DNA of 64,000 nt, from positions 1 to 64,000 of the forward strand of contig JAURVB010012882.1 in NCBI GenBank assembly GCA_033002965.1, in the 5' to 3' direction. Made by a program: the position numbers and the translations under genes. This stretch comes from Piper betle (lineage: Eukaryota > Streptophyta > Magnoliopsida > Piperales > Piperaceae). This document shows positions 52,206 to 62,883 of this stretch, one piece after another (within the stretch, counting starts at the first letter, position 1; each line of letters starts with the position of its first letter). Below the pieces are notes generated by a model. It saw nothing but the letters and a program-made list of their open reading frames with translations. It was not told the DNA's origin and made no database searches.

Positions 52206-53095
52206 TGCCGGGGGTAGTTTCGTAATAAAAACTTGATTCGCTCCCGACTCAAGTCAATATTACGAAATACATGTCGAAAAATATGAAAAAATCGAGTAAA
52301 ATACCATAAAATTAAAAAATCAATTACAACTTGATTATTTTATTTTTTGGCAATTTATAGTATTTTTTATATTTTTTGGTGTGTATTTCATCATATTGAC
52401 TCGAGTCGGGATCGAGTAAAGGTTTTATTTAAAACTACCCTTGCCGGGATCGAGTCGGGATGTATTTCATCATATTTTTTAAGATTTATTTCGTAACATT
52501 GACACGAGTTGGGAAGGAAATGGGCAGGGGTAATTTTGTAATAAAAACTTTACTCGCTCTCGACACGAGTCAATATTACGAAATAAATCACGAAAAATAT
52601 TAAAAAATAAATTAAAATACCATAAGTTTTTATTACGAAATTATTTTATTTTATGGAATTTACTGTATTTTTTTTTTGATCTATTTTATAATATTGACTC
52701 GAGTCGGCAGCGAGTAAACTTTTTATTACGAAACTACCCCTCCCATTTCGTTTTCCCCTGCTTTGCCGCGCGATCACTCTTTTTGTAATGAGAAACATAT
52801 ATATTACCGAAATGAGCGAGTCTAAGTTTTTATTACCGAATTATTTTATTTTTTAAAAAAATTATTTTGTAATAAAAACTTGACTCGTTCCCGCGTGGGT
52901 CCGAGTCAAGTTTTTATTTTATGGTATTGTATTTTTAAAAAATTTAAAAAATCAATTTTGTAGTATTGACTCGAGCCAGAGTGAGTCAAGTTTTTATTTT
53001 ATAGTATTTTATTTTTTAAAATTATTTTTAATATTTATTTCGTAATATTGACTCGGGAGCGAGTCAAATGTTTATTACGAAAATGCCATCGCCCC
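52206..53095. repeat. Alternating inverted array of the TTGACTCG/CGAGTCAA module
   Basis: A unit reading GTAATAAAAACTTGACTCGC, then GAGTCAATATTACGAAATA, occurs about seven times, switching orientation (forward near 52210, 52530 and 52860; reverse near 52390, 52680, 52965 and 53040, with a partial copy near 52480). Neighbouring copies can pair into long hairpins. The reverse form is also at 4345-4395 and a relative is in the LTR at 3340-3400. Confidence 0.6.
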
Positions 53096-53452
53096 TTCCA
53101 CCCCGCCCTCCCCCCGCCCCTGTTTTTTCGCGCCACCGTCGGAGTGCTGTTGGTGACGCCGGCGTGGGGTTGGGGCGAAACGGGCGAAGAGGGGGAGGGA
53201 AACGGGACGTGGGGCGCGGGGCGGAGCGAGGGCCGTGGGGCGGGGTGGGGCGCGGTTGGGGGGTGAAAGCAGGGGTGGCGGGGCGGTGGGGGTGGGGGGC
53301 GCAGCGGGGCGGGGCAGGGGGCGCGGCGGGGCGGGGCGGGGGCGCGAGGGGAGGGCCGGGAGGCGCGGGGCGGAGCGAGGCGGGGCGGGGCGGACCAAAA
53401 GGAAGGTGAAAGCAGAGGAAGGGGAGGGGGGGTGGTGATGTTGGTTGGGTTA
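53096..53452. other. Extremely G-rich block with quadruplex potential
   Basis: The plus strand is dominated by GGGGCGGGG, GGGGGTGGGGGG and similar runs, many fitting the G3+N1-7 quadruplex pattern. Open frames on both strands are Pro/Arg or Gly/Arg-rich by composition. It is probably the variable core next to the right end of the 7.25-kb element. Confidence 0.5.
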
Positions 53453-53552
53453 TTTTCAGCCGTTGGATTCAATCCAACGGCTGAAAAATTGGAGCACAGC
53501 CAACTTGGCTGTGCTCCATTACAGCGTCACTTTCTCCTATATATATATATAT

Positions 53553-53793
53553 TTAAGTAAGTCATTTAAGACTATTTTAGATATTAAGTATCAATTTTAT
53601 ATATAAATTTAATAATTTTAATATATATTATGATTTAAAAATTTTATAGAGTATAATATGAACTTTATATTAAAGATATTATATTATTGATATAAAATAT
53701 TAGATAGTCAAACGAAGAGATGTAAATGTTTAATTTTATTTTTATTGTGTCTAAGTCGATCTGTAAAATTCAGTCCTGTCGGATTCGGTATTC
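53553..53793 (+). mobile_element. Right part of the split hAT element
   Basis: Continues the 26.5-kb copy exactly where 45157 left off (TATTTTAGATATTAAGTATC, then AAAGATATTATATTATTGAT). It ends abruptly at the CDPK fragment without the CTCACCC terminus, so the end is truncated. Confidence 0.65.
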
Positions 53794-54275
53794 GGAGAGA
53801 CCAAAGTCGATAGCTTTATTCAAGAGGAATTGTCCCCGGCATGCAAAAAATGGAAAATTTTCGGGCTTTAGGTTCCTATGCATCACCCCATGGAGTGGCA
53901 ATAGTGTACCACCGTCACAATCTGCCGGAAATCACCGCCGTCGGCCGCTCGCTATAATGCCCCTTAGCTATGATCCGATCAAACAGCTCCCCGCCGGCGC
54001 AGTACTCCATAACCAAGTTCACCGAGTGGCGGTCCTCGTACACGCCCTTGAGCTCCACCTCTTTGGAGTGCCCGGCAGGTGATTCATCACCTGAACCTCG
54101 CGCTGGAGGCCGTCTTCGTCGGCGGCGGCGAGGATGCAGCGGGCGACAGACTCGAATGTGCGGAGCTCACTGGTGCGGCCGTCGGTCCAGAGGTAGGTGA
54201 CGCCAAATTGGCCGCGGCCAATCTCGTGGCCGAGGGAGGGGTTTCGCGGAGGTCACGCATGGAGCAGCCGAGGAC
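53794..54275 (-). pseudogene. Calcium-dependent protein kinase (CDPK) pseudogene fragment
   Basis: The minus strand encodes, across several frames, [84 protein letters not shown]-like sequence and KAIDFGL. These are subdomains I to VII of a CDPK/SnRK kinase. The catalytic HRDLKPEN is changed to HRNLKPEN (Asp lost), there are several frameshifts, and the activation loop, C-lobe and EF-hands are absent. It is truncated by the hAT remnant on its 3' side. Confidence 0.75.
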
Positions 54276-55063
54276 GCTGTGCCGGCCAGGGGTGGGTGGC
54301 AGGGCAGCGGAGGGTCGGGCTCGACCCGAAACACTACGCTAACATTTTTATCATTTTTTACATGCGGTTGCTTTTTTGCATATATTATTTTCTTTTAGGG
54401 TTCGAATTCCCTCGGGGAAAAATCTATTTGCTGGTAGGAGAATATGGGTATCAAATTCCAACCAAGATAGTTGGAAATTCCAACCAATAAGAATCTTAGC
54501 TAGCCTAACAAAAGGATACAAGCCCAACAAAAATTACTTATTTTTCGAGACCCATTATAAATTCTATCCATATATATTTTGATCTCCGGCTCATACTAGA
54601 TCCAATTATTCTATTAGAATTGATAGAATAAGCTAAGCCAAATAAAATAGAATTGACTTTCTTATATTATTTTTTTGCTCTCGAAGTAACTCTCGTCAAC
54701 TAGCACTATGATCATACCATACAATCCATTAAGAATAATTCATGCTTGTTTGAATAATAGCAATGAGATTCCCCAATATTATGTTAAAAATAGCTAGGAT
54801 TTTATGAGAAATATTAGCATGGATATTGAAAATTCGTCGAAATTGGCAACTTGATTCTTGTCATGGCTATTGGGCATCTGCATGAAATATGATTCCCAGG
54901 TAAATCTTGGTTAAACTCTTTTGTGTAATTCTATTCGAATATTTTTTCTCAACGCATGTTTTAACCTTTCGTCGACGACTCACATTTTTCTCCTCATGCG
55001 ATGAATTTTCAATTCACCCGCCTTTCTCAAGTATCTTACATAAAACACACTTATCAAACTACA
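54276..55063. other. Intergenic, nothing recognised
   Basis: Mostly AT-rich; no gene or RNA that I can support. Confidence 0.35.
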
Positions 55064-55553
55064 ATATATATATATATATATATATATATGAGGGGGAAGT
55101 GGCTGTGCTACAGCAATCTAGCCATCTTGGCTGTGCTGTAGCAATCCAGCCGTTGGATTATATCCAACGGCTGGTTTCCCCATCCACACCCCCTCCCCCT
55201 CCCTTCCTCTGCTGTTGTCTTGGCCGCGTCCGGCCGGCCTTCGTGTCAGCCTCCGGCATGTCCTAGCCGGCCCTCATCCACCCCTCCCCTCGCGCCCCCT
55301 TGGTCGCACGCCGCGTCCCTCCCCCCCCATTGCCGCGGCCCGAGCTAAAACTTAGCCCTTACACATTTAAATTTATAATTATTCCTCTTGTTTTTTGTGG
55401 TATTAGAGGAGAGCCTCGGAGCAATGCGCAGGCAATTGATATAAGAGTTGCTGTGTGTGATTCAACATCTCCTCCGATGGGTCAATACCTTGCCCTCCTT
55501 CCTTGTATCCTAATTTACAAAACTCGTTTCTTCAAGATATATATATATATATA
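55064..55553. mobile_element. (TA)n-flanked double-hairpin element (copy D)
   Basis: TA tracts at 55064-55089 and 55537-55553. The left end aligns with the left end of the 7.25-kb element: GAGG.., GCTGTGCT..AGCA, CTTGGCTGTGCTGTAGCA, then a near-perfect hairpin CCAGCCGTTGGAT/ATCCAACGGCTGG (55146-55174). The core is C-rich, then A+T-rich with a possible captured exon near 55405-55510. No inverted copy of the hairpins is seen at its right end. Confidence 0.6.
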
Positions 55554-56569
55554 AATTAGAAGTATACAGTTCACGTTCATTATACGTACATACTTCATGA
55601 CGTGGGGGAATGGATTTATAATAGCTTAAGAAAGGGTTGAACCTGTATAAATATACAGTCACCTTTAAGAAATAAACCAAGAGAGTCTTTTTCTTGTGTA
55701 CTGATCATACTTCCCTTTGAAAATCATTATAAAGCATATGGGTTCTATTAAAATATGTTGTGACAGTATGTAACAAGATAAACAATTCTTGAACCGGTGG
55801 TGGTTGTTCATCTTTCCTCGAACCAGCCCTGCCTACTCTGCAGCGACCAACTAAACGCATAGCAGTGATCCCTTTGCATGCTGATCTCAAGATATACACC
55901 ACTGGTACAAAGGTAGATGCAGCTACTAGCCAAGTGGTCTTCATATAAAACAATTTGTTCAATCTGTCCCATGCACCATGGACCCATATTTTTTATGTGT
56001 AAAGTCTTGCTAATGATGTTAAGCCACCAAATTCCAAGGAGCTAGCATCACCAAAATTCTTGATGATAGTCATGGAGGATAACCCAAAAAATGTTACATA
56101 CTTAAGCGTTAGCAGGTTTTTTGGTTTTGAAAGGGGAGCTTAGGAATCAAAAATATGAAACGCGCCGGCGGTTAATAAGATGAGATCCCATGCATAAAAA
56201 CATCACGAAATCCGAATTTTGGTTACAATAAGTACTTTTATTTTATTAACTATAGAGTTAATCTAATGTATTAACTAATGAGCTACTCTATTCAAGTAAA
56301 GAGTTATTCTATTAAAATATAAAGTTAGTTTTACATGACCCTGCTAATATGAACCAAAATTGTTTGATTGACAAATTATCTACAAATAGAGTTAATCCAG
56401 AACTCGGGTTCTCTTGTGAATCTTGAGTACTGGATTTAAAAATCCAGGTTGTGGGCACAGACTTTATCAGTTGTGATTGAGTCCTTCTGATTCTATCTGC
56501 TACGCTATTATGAGATACAAATCTCTAATTCATCTTTTCCTATATACTATTACTCATTCTACATAGACA
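55554..56569. other. Intergenic, with an uncertain open frame
   Basis: A minus-strand frame at 55705-55962 (85 codons, KTTWLVAASTFVPVVYILRS...) has a plausible membrane segment but no recognised family, and may be a decayed exon. The rest looks like promoter and upstream sequence of the IST1-like gene. Confidence 0.3.
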
Positions 56570-56621
56570 ATGGCTCAAGCTGCCTTTTAAGGAGGAGATT
56601 ATGTGTATTTGTTTGGCGTAG
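56570..56621 (+). promoter_or_regulatory. Two short upstream open frames before the IST1-like start
   Basis: ATG at 56570 gives MAQAAF and a TAA, in the same frame as the main start at 56627. ATG at 56601 gives MCICLA and a TAG. If the leader is transcribed as drawn, both would precede the main start. Alternatively, the first TAA is a nonsense change in a longer N-terminus (GGDYVYLFGVDE leads straight into the main frame). Confidence 0.35.
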
Positions 56622-56626
56622 ACGAG

Positions 56627-59114
56627 ATGTTGTGTTCTCTCTTTGGCTGGAGCAAAGCCTCAAAATGGTATGACTGGTTTGATGTTGTTCATATTGGTGT
56701 TCAGTTTATACGATTGTTTGAAGCTTTTGTCGATGTGGGTTATTGGTGCAGCAAGGTGTTGTTGAAGAGGGTGAGGTGCAGGCTAAAGCTTTTAAGGAAC
56801 AAGAGAGAAGCCATTGTGAAGCAGGAGAGGGAAGTCATTGCCCAGCTCCTCAAGAATGGCCACAACCCAGCTGTCACCCTCTCTCGTGTATGATTAAAAC
56901 AAGATTTGTATATCAAAATTATATTGGATTTATGGAGCTCGCCATTTGAAGCCGCGTTGAACATATATATAATTTGCTATGATTCACTATTGAGAAGTAC
57001 TTTAACGATGTGATTGGCAAACCTATGCAGGCAAAGCAGCTGTTTGAGGATCAAAGCATTGTAGCTGCATATGATCTGTTAGACCAGTTCTGTGAATTCA
57101 TCGTCGTGAACATGCCATACATTCGCAAACACAAGTAAGACTTCAACCCAGATCATTGTTTCCCCGTAAAACTGTTGATTAATTTTAACTAATGATACAT
57201 ATATATATGCCAGGGACTGTCCTAACGATATCAACGAAGCAATCTCAACTCTGATATTTGCGTCTTCCAGATGTGCAAATCTTCCAGAGCTTCAAAAGCT
57301 GAGAAAGCTCTTTTGCCAGCGTTATGGAAGTAGTTTTGAACTGGCGGCAGTGGAGGCTTGTCCGGGGAATCATGTCAATGAGCAGGTTATTACATGTAAT
57401 TAGATTACTGTAAATAAACCAAATCCTCTAAAAGTTTTTTGTTACCAAATTACAACAAAATCATATTAGTATTTTCTTGTGCAGATGAGAGAAAAGCTCT
57501 CATTGACAACAATTTCCGTAGATGCCAAGGTCAACTTGATTCAAGAAATAGCGCAAGAATTTGATGTACAACATCAGGTTTTGGTCCATTGAGCTGATTA
57601 AGCTTAAGAAAATTTCATGGTTTTGATATTGCGATGAGTAGATTAATTCATGCTGCTTGTGTTAACTTTAGCTCAGTGTACACGCAGGTGAAGGATGCCA
57701 ATCTAAGATATAATTACCATGTATCTGAAAACAATGTACATGAGAGAGATGCTCAAGTGGCTTACAGTGAAATTGGTCATGTGGGCAAGATGAAATCCGA
57801 CTCCTCTGCTAATGAAATGTTACAAATTGAGGAGAAAACCCAGACTATACAAGTTGATGCCTCTCTCGTATTTGATTCTTCCATGGACAGATTTAATCAG
57901 ACGAGGCCACCTACAGAACTGGGCTGCGCCCAAGGAAGTTCTATTTTTACTACCAACTCTGCAATTGATGGTAGAAAGTGTTCCTCCTTGTGTTTCTTTG
58001 CATTAAGAACAAGTGACCATACAACCTGTTGTTTATGTGTATGATGCAGAGAGCAAGACGCCAAAGGATGTACGAGGTGTATTAAAAGATTTCTCAAATT
58101 TTGGTGGGAAGAACCAAGATCCACTAGCAATGAAATCGGAACCAACCTCAAGTTCTAATATTACTACCAACTCTGCAATTGATGGTAGAAAGTGTTCCGC
58201 CTTGTGTTTCTTTTCATTAAGAACAATTGACCTGCATACAACCTGTTGTTTCTGTGTATGAATGCAGAGAGCAAGAGGCCAAAGGATGTACGAGGTGTAT
58301 TAAAAGATTTCTCAAATTTTGATGGGAAGAGCCAGGATCCATTAACAATAAAATCGGAATCAACCTCAAGTTGTTCCAGAAAGAGAAGCAAGTCACGAAG
58401 ACAAAGGACTAGATTAAGATTTGCATCTGGGCATCAACATAAATTTGCAGCGGGGATAAAGAGAGAACAGATTTTGCTTACTAAGTTTGAAGAGTGTCTG
58501 CAATATTATGACGGCATTTCTGATCAATCAGACATTGACTCAAACAACTCTCACTCCAAGAGAAAAATTAAAAACCCAAGATCGGAAATCGACCCCATCT
58601 TGCAAATGGGAGAAGAAGAAGAACATCTTCATCAAAATCCCCAAGGCGCTTTTCTTTTGGTTATGAACAGGGAGAGAAGCCCAACCGACGTTGCAAATAT
58701 GTCAGTAGAAGGAGCTCACTCCCTGGCCCTGTGAACATGAATACTGAATGTAGCATAGAATGTCCTTGTTACTTGCTTGCAAGTGATTCTGAAATGGATC
58801 CAAACAGATCAGTTTTTGAATTCGACAGCCAAGAAGATGCAGATATTACTTGTGGTGAATCAAAGGCAGGAAAGAACAGAGGAGCGCCAGATCCAAACCC
58901 TGGAAGCAGCCCACGAAGGAAGCTACCAACTTGTTGGCGAGTCATGTCAATGCCGGTTGAAAGATCAGAAATGGAGGGAATAAACAAGCTGGGAGGATGT
59001 GTGTCGTCGTCCTTTCGCCATATCCACCCCAAGCTGCCGGATTACGACGATGTGGCCGCCATTTTTTCTGCTCTAAAGGAGGAGCACGTCAAGAGTAGTC
59101 CCGCTGTTCATTGA
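56627..59114 (+). CDS. IST1-like ESCRT-III-associated protein
   Basis: IST1 proteins bind ESCRT-III and VPS4 and act in multivesicular-body sorting. Exons: 56627-56887, 57031-57134, 57214-57385, 57485-57577, 57688-57970, 58050-58184 and 58268 onward. The IST1 domain covers roughly residues 35-210 (LKLLRNKREAIVKQEREVIA, LFEDQSIVAAYDLLDQFCEF, DCPNDINEAISTLIFASSRC, NLPELQKLRKLFCQRYGSSF). The long tail is charged and Ser-rich. Exon 6 and the start of exon 7 are tandem copies (ESKxPKDVRGVLKDFSNF). The last exon changes frame near 58573: as written it stops at 58734 (504 residues). One more A in the AAAAA run gives KKPKIGNRPHLANG and continues through HIHPKLPDYDDVAAIFSALK to 59114 (about 630 residues), the conserved C-terminal motif of plant IST1-like proteins. 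The segment between residues 10 and 40 (WYDWFDVVHIGVQFIRLFEA) is unusual for the family. Confidence 0.85.
57947..58374 (+). repeat. 214-bp tandem duplication inside the IST1-like gene
   Basis: TACCAACTCTGCAATTGATG starts at 57951 and again at 58165. Each copy holds the exon end, a whole intron (GTAGAAAGTGTTCC...ATG.TGCAG) and the next coding block. Splice sites are kept in both copies, so the duplication adds one in-frame 45-codon exon. Confidence 0.85.
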
Positions 59115-59303
59115 AGGAAATCAGTGATTGACATGCAAAACCATGCATATTGGGTTTTATAGATTAATGGCTCTGTATGATGTAGCTGTTTTTTTGTTTA
59201 GTTTGAAGGTTTTTTTTCCCACGGTAGTTTTGAGCTCTTTGAATGTAGCATATGGCTGTATGAGAATGCAGATGGTTCTGTTTGACATCGAGAGTGGCAA
59301 AGA

Positions 59304-59780
59304 TACTGGTGTAAACAAGCCAAATATTTATGGTTGATTCGGTACGAACTCATGCTTATTAATTTTGTACTTGAAAAAAATATTCGATTTGAAATAAATA
59401 ATTCGTTGAACAACGAATAAAGCTTGAGCTAACGAGTGTTTGGCTTGGCTTAGCTTAAAACTCTAACTCAATGTATTTAAACTCAAAAATATACTCTGCT
59501 CGACTCGGCTCGTTAATATTATTGACGTCACGTTGAACTTATATAGTGTTGGAAAAAAATGATCCAATATAAATTAAGCACAAATATTTGTTTAGCTCAA
59601 AAATATAGCGAGCTAAACACGAGTCAAACCCAAACACCATGAATTTTAAACTTGCTCAAATCGACCCATAATATATCAAAACTCGTCAAACACTTAAACA
59701 AGCTCAAACATACTTGTTAAAAATCATGTCGAATTCAAACACATCCATGCTCAGCTCGGCTCGGCTCATTTACACCCCTA
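59304..59780. mobile_element. hAT-type MITE, 477 bp, perfect 8-bp target duplication
   Basis: Flanked by GGCAAAGA on both sides (59296-59303 and 59781-59788). The right end is TTTACACCCCTA; the left end TACTGGTGTAAAC is a mutated inverted partner. The interior aligns throughout with the reverse complement of the element at 14181-14654 (TGTTTGGGTTT.ACTC, GCTCGCTATATTTTTGAG, CCAACACTATA.AAGTT). It sits about 190 bp downstream of the IST1-like stop codon, perhaps within its 3' UTR. Confidence 0.9.
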
Positions 59781-59788
59781 GGCAAAGA

Positions 59789-62700
59789 TAAATTGTAGGA
59801 AGATGAACCGTGTGAGTGCAAATCAGAGACAATTATAGTTGTTCTAATGCATTTCTTGGTGGATTTATAGTATGATTTATATTTTACTAGTATGTTAGAA
59901 TTGAAGAAGCATGGTATGTTTGATCAATTATACGTGTACATTAGAATGGCACAATTACTTCCACTTCATACCAAGTTATATAGAATTTATGAATTTAGGT
60001 TTTTTGATTCCTACATTTGTTAATTTAGTTTTTTTAAACATTTGATAATATAGGTAGTAAGCTAGCTGACTTAACTATTTTAAATAAAAATCAACTCAAC
60101 CAAACCTTCTTTTTTTAAAGCAAGGGTTCATGGACAAAGTGACTAGCCTTGGGTGAAAAAATTTAACTTATAGAGGCAAGCATATAATTCTATTATAACC
60201 GAAGTTGACCGACTAAATCATACCAAAATTGTCAATTGTGTTCAGTTTTAAAAAATTTGGTTCGGGATGAGTTTTATATTGGGTAACTGAACCCAAGATA
60301 AGAAAAATTGGTTTAGAACTGAATCGAACAAAAATTGACCAAGAACCAAAATTTGTAAAATAATTTTTAATATTTATATTTTATGTAGGTTATTATTAAT
60401 TTATTTTAATTTGTTTGAAATATTTAATATAATTTTAACATATTTATTATAATTTTTTTTTAAATTGAACCAAACAGATCAAAATTTTTCGGTTTTCAGT
60501 GGGCTTCGATTCAAGATGGGATTCGATTCGACTCTAGAAACAGACCATGAATGCTATTATTGTCCGGTCGGGTTGATTGCTCACCCCTACTAACTTGACA
60601 ACATTTCGGCCACTAATTGGGCAACGAAGCAATCAGATCTATTTACCACATTGTTCGAGGTATACACATATACGTGAGTTGTACCACATCATCGCTGACT
60701 CGCCATTTTTGGAAAATTTTAATCACTGATAGCTGATGTGGCATCATCGACAATTTTTTGTCTTATCATCCACGTGTTTGTAAAATTTTGTCTTACTCCA
60801 CGTGGCTGACGACAGTTGATGTGGCAATCCAATCAACATAACACATGGCATCTTTTGATTCGACCACATTAGTCTCATGACAACACAGTTGCCGTGACAC
60901 GTGGCCAAATATTATTTGACCCAATTCTTGCAAATAGTTGATGTGGTTGTCTAGTCAGCCAATTACTAATCGAGCAAGCCAAGTCATGTTCGGTTTGGTT
61001 TGACTCGATTCGAAACTTGATATTTAAATAATTAAATTCGAACTCGAATCTTTTGAGCCGAATTTAAGCAATACAGTATTCAATTCGACTCGACTCAGTT
61101 ATAACTCGAACTTGACCAAAATCGACTCGTACTCGACTTTATAAAATAATATAATAATATAGTCTTTACATTATATTTATATATATATATACTAATAAAT
61201 TTAATTGTAACTAGTTATATTTATTTATATATAATATAAAAATAAAATAATGAAATAGTTTAGATTATAAGTATTCAAATTGAAGACTTGGAGGTAGTGG
61301 GTTCAATCCACACTGACCGCAGCCTACAATCCCAGACCAAGCCACCGTGACTCCACTAGAGTCCACTACTCTTGTTGGGGATAATTTTTGCCCACCGTTA
61401 GATTTATGATTAGTCTCAAATCAGATCTCGAGGTCTCTCGAAACAATCAATGAGGAAAGGAACCTTTGATAAAAGAGAGAGATGCTGTGTATGAATCACT
61501 CACATATTCTTCTGCTCATAGGATTAATTTGGAAGCCTGATAAAGATATGTAAGAACAGACCATATTCATTGAAAATATTCCTCTAATTTCCGGGTTGTA
61601 GCCCCGATTAATGAAAGATCGGAGAAACTCTCAGGTTATGAATCGGGTTTAGAACCAATGGGGCATGCTTGGGTTCAATTCCAAATTCGGTGTTACATGT
61701 TTACTTTGGAGTCCACTTGCTCTTGTTAGGGACAATTCTGCGGCTTTTTCGGTCAGACCCCAGTGACTCATGGCCCCAAGGCACCGGGTTTAAACATACC
61801 AAACCCAACATAAAAATGTTTAAGATAATTTATAAAGATTTCTCTTCAGCCATGTCGCGTAAAACACCAAATTTATTTGCTTTCTCATAATATTTCATCT
61901 TTTATTATGTTGTGGTTAATGCCGGTCATAATAATTTTATGGACCAATGTATATTTGCTTAACTTAGGATTTACATTATCATTATTTACCATATTATTAA
62001 GAAAATATTGAATCTCTATTCAATTTATTAATCCTAAAAAATTGGTATATTAAATTAAAATATTTATAATCTTTTGAGAATTATTTTTTTGCTTAATAGT
62101 TATTTAATTTATGGTAGCTAATACTTACACAATTTAGGATTCTTATTTATTTATTTATTATTATTTATTGGTAGAAAAGTATTCGAGTATAATTTCACCT
62201 ATATTAAACAATAAAAAATAATAATTAATTCTATTTAAATATTTAAAATCTTAAAATAATCATTCCATACTAAATTTTAAATAGATATTTTTTACTAAAA
62301 TCAAATGAAATGATTGATCATAAAAATATTAACTCATACATTTCTCAGAACAGAAACTATTATTGGTAAATTCCTAAATATCCTTTTCATTCCTCGGGTC
62401 TTCAGCTAGTTTATTAGATAATTACTTACTTGTGATTTTCTTCTTCGTTTTTTACTGGCCATGCAGCTCGTGATTTTCCCTTTCGGTGGATAATCTGAAA
62501 ATGAAATCCACTCTTTGTTTTTGGTAGTTGCAGGGTGTTGGTTGGGAAGAGTATGGAAGAGTGATAGTGACGACGAAGAAAAAAAGTGGGAGAAACATGG
62601 TAGTTGTAGCCACCGGCCGTCGTCATGGCATCCAGCTTTCACAACCACAAGACTTCTACACACACCCTTAATAACCAGCTCCTGCGTCAATCTTTCAACC

Positions 62701-62883
62701 ACCTCCCAACTCCCTCGCATGGCGTCTCCCACCTAAGCTCCCCTACCGCCTCCATTTTTCTTTTTCTCTTATCAACTCACTCCCCTTCTCTCCACAACTC
62801 TTCCATTGGATAGGTGTATGCATGTATATATATGTGTGTGTGTATTTATACATCACTGGTGGTAAGAGGTGGAGTGCGATTGC
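59789..62883. other. Intergenic and LACS upstream region
   Basis: AT-rich. At about 60200-60595 lies sequence ending in GATTGCTCACCCCTA, a probable hAT terminus of another family, without a secure partner. Between 60770 and 60905 are three CCACGTG/CACGTGG sites. TCGACTCG-rich sequence lies at 60980-61140. A SINE-like B box (GGGTTCAATCC) is at 61299. The last 450 bp are the probable LACS promoter and leader, with GT repeats near 62835. No gene is recognised. Confidence 0.4.

Larger units (their letters stand above)
46285..53538. mobile_element. 7.25-kb FAR1/Mutator-type element with double-hairpin ends
   Basis: Bounded by (TA)n on both sides. The left end carries AGCACAGCTAAcTTAGCTGTGCT (46307-46329). 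The right end carries GGAGCACAGCCAAcTTGGCTGTGCTCC (53491-53517), preceded by a CAGCCGTTGGAT/ATCCAACGGCTG hairpin (53453-53486); the corresponding second hairpin on the left is degenerate (46339-46374). It contains an ERF-VII gene fragment, a region of unknown exons, a tRNA-like sequence, a FAR1/FRS transposase gene (minus), alternating inverted repeats and a G-rich block. That it transposed as one unit is an inference from the paired ends and from the interrupted hAT copy around it. Confidence 0.5.

Noticed and set aside
53035..53472. Pro-rich and Gly-rich frames in the G-rich block
   Set aside because: Low complexity on both strands with no conserved motif.
60200..60595. Complete third hAT MITE
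   Set aside because: Only the right terminus (GCTCACCCCTA) is convincing; no left terminus or target duplication could be found.
61290..61320. Functional tRNA gene from the GGGTTCAATCC B box
   Set aside because: No acceptor, D or anticodon stems can be formed around it.
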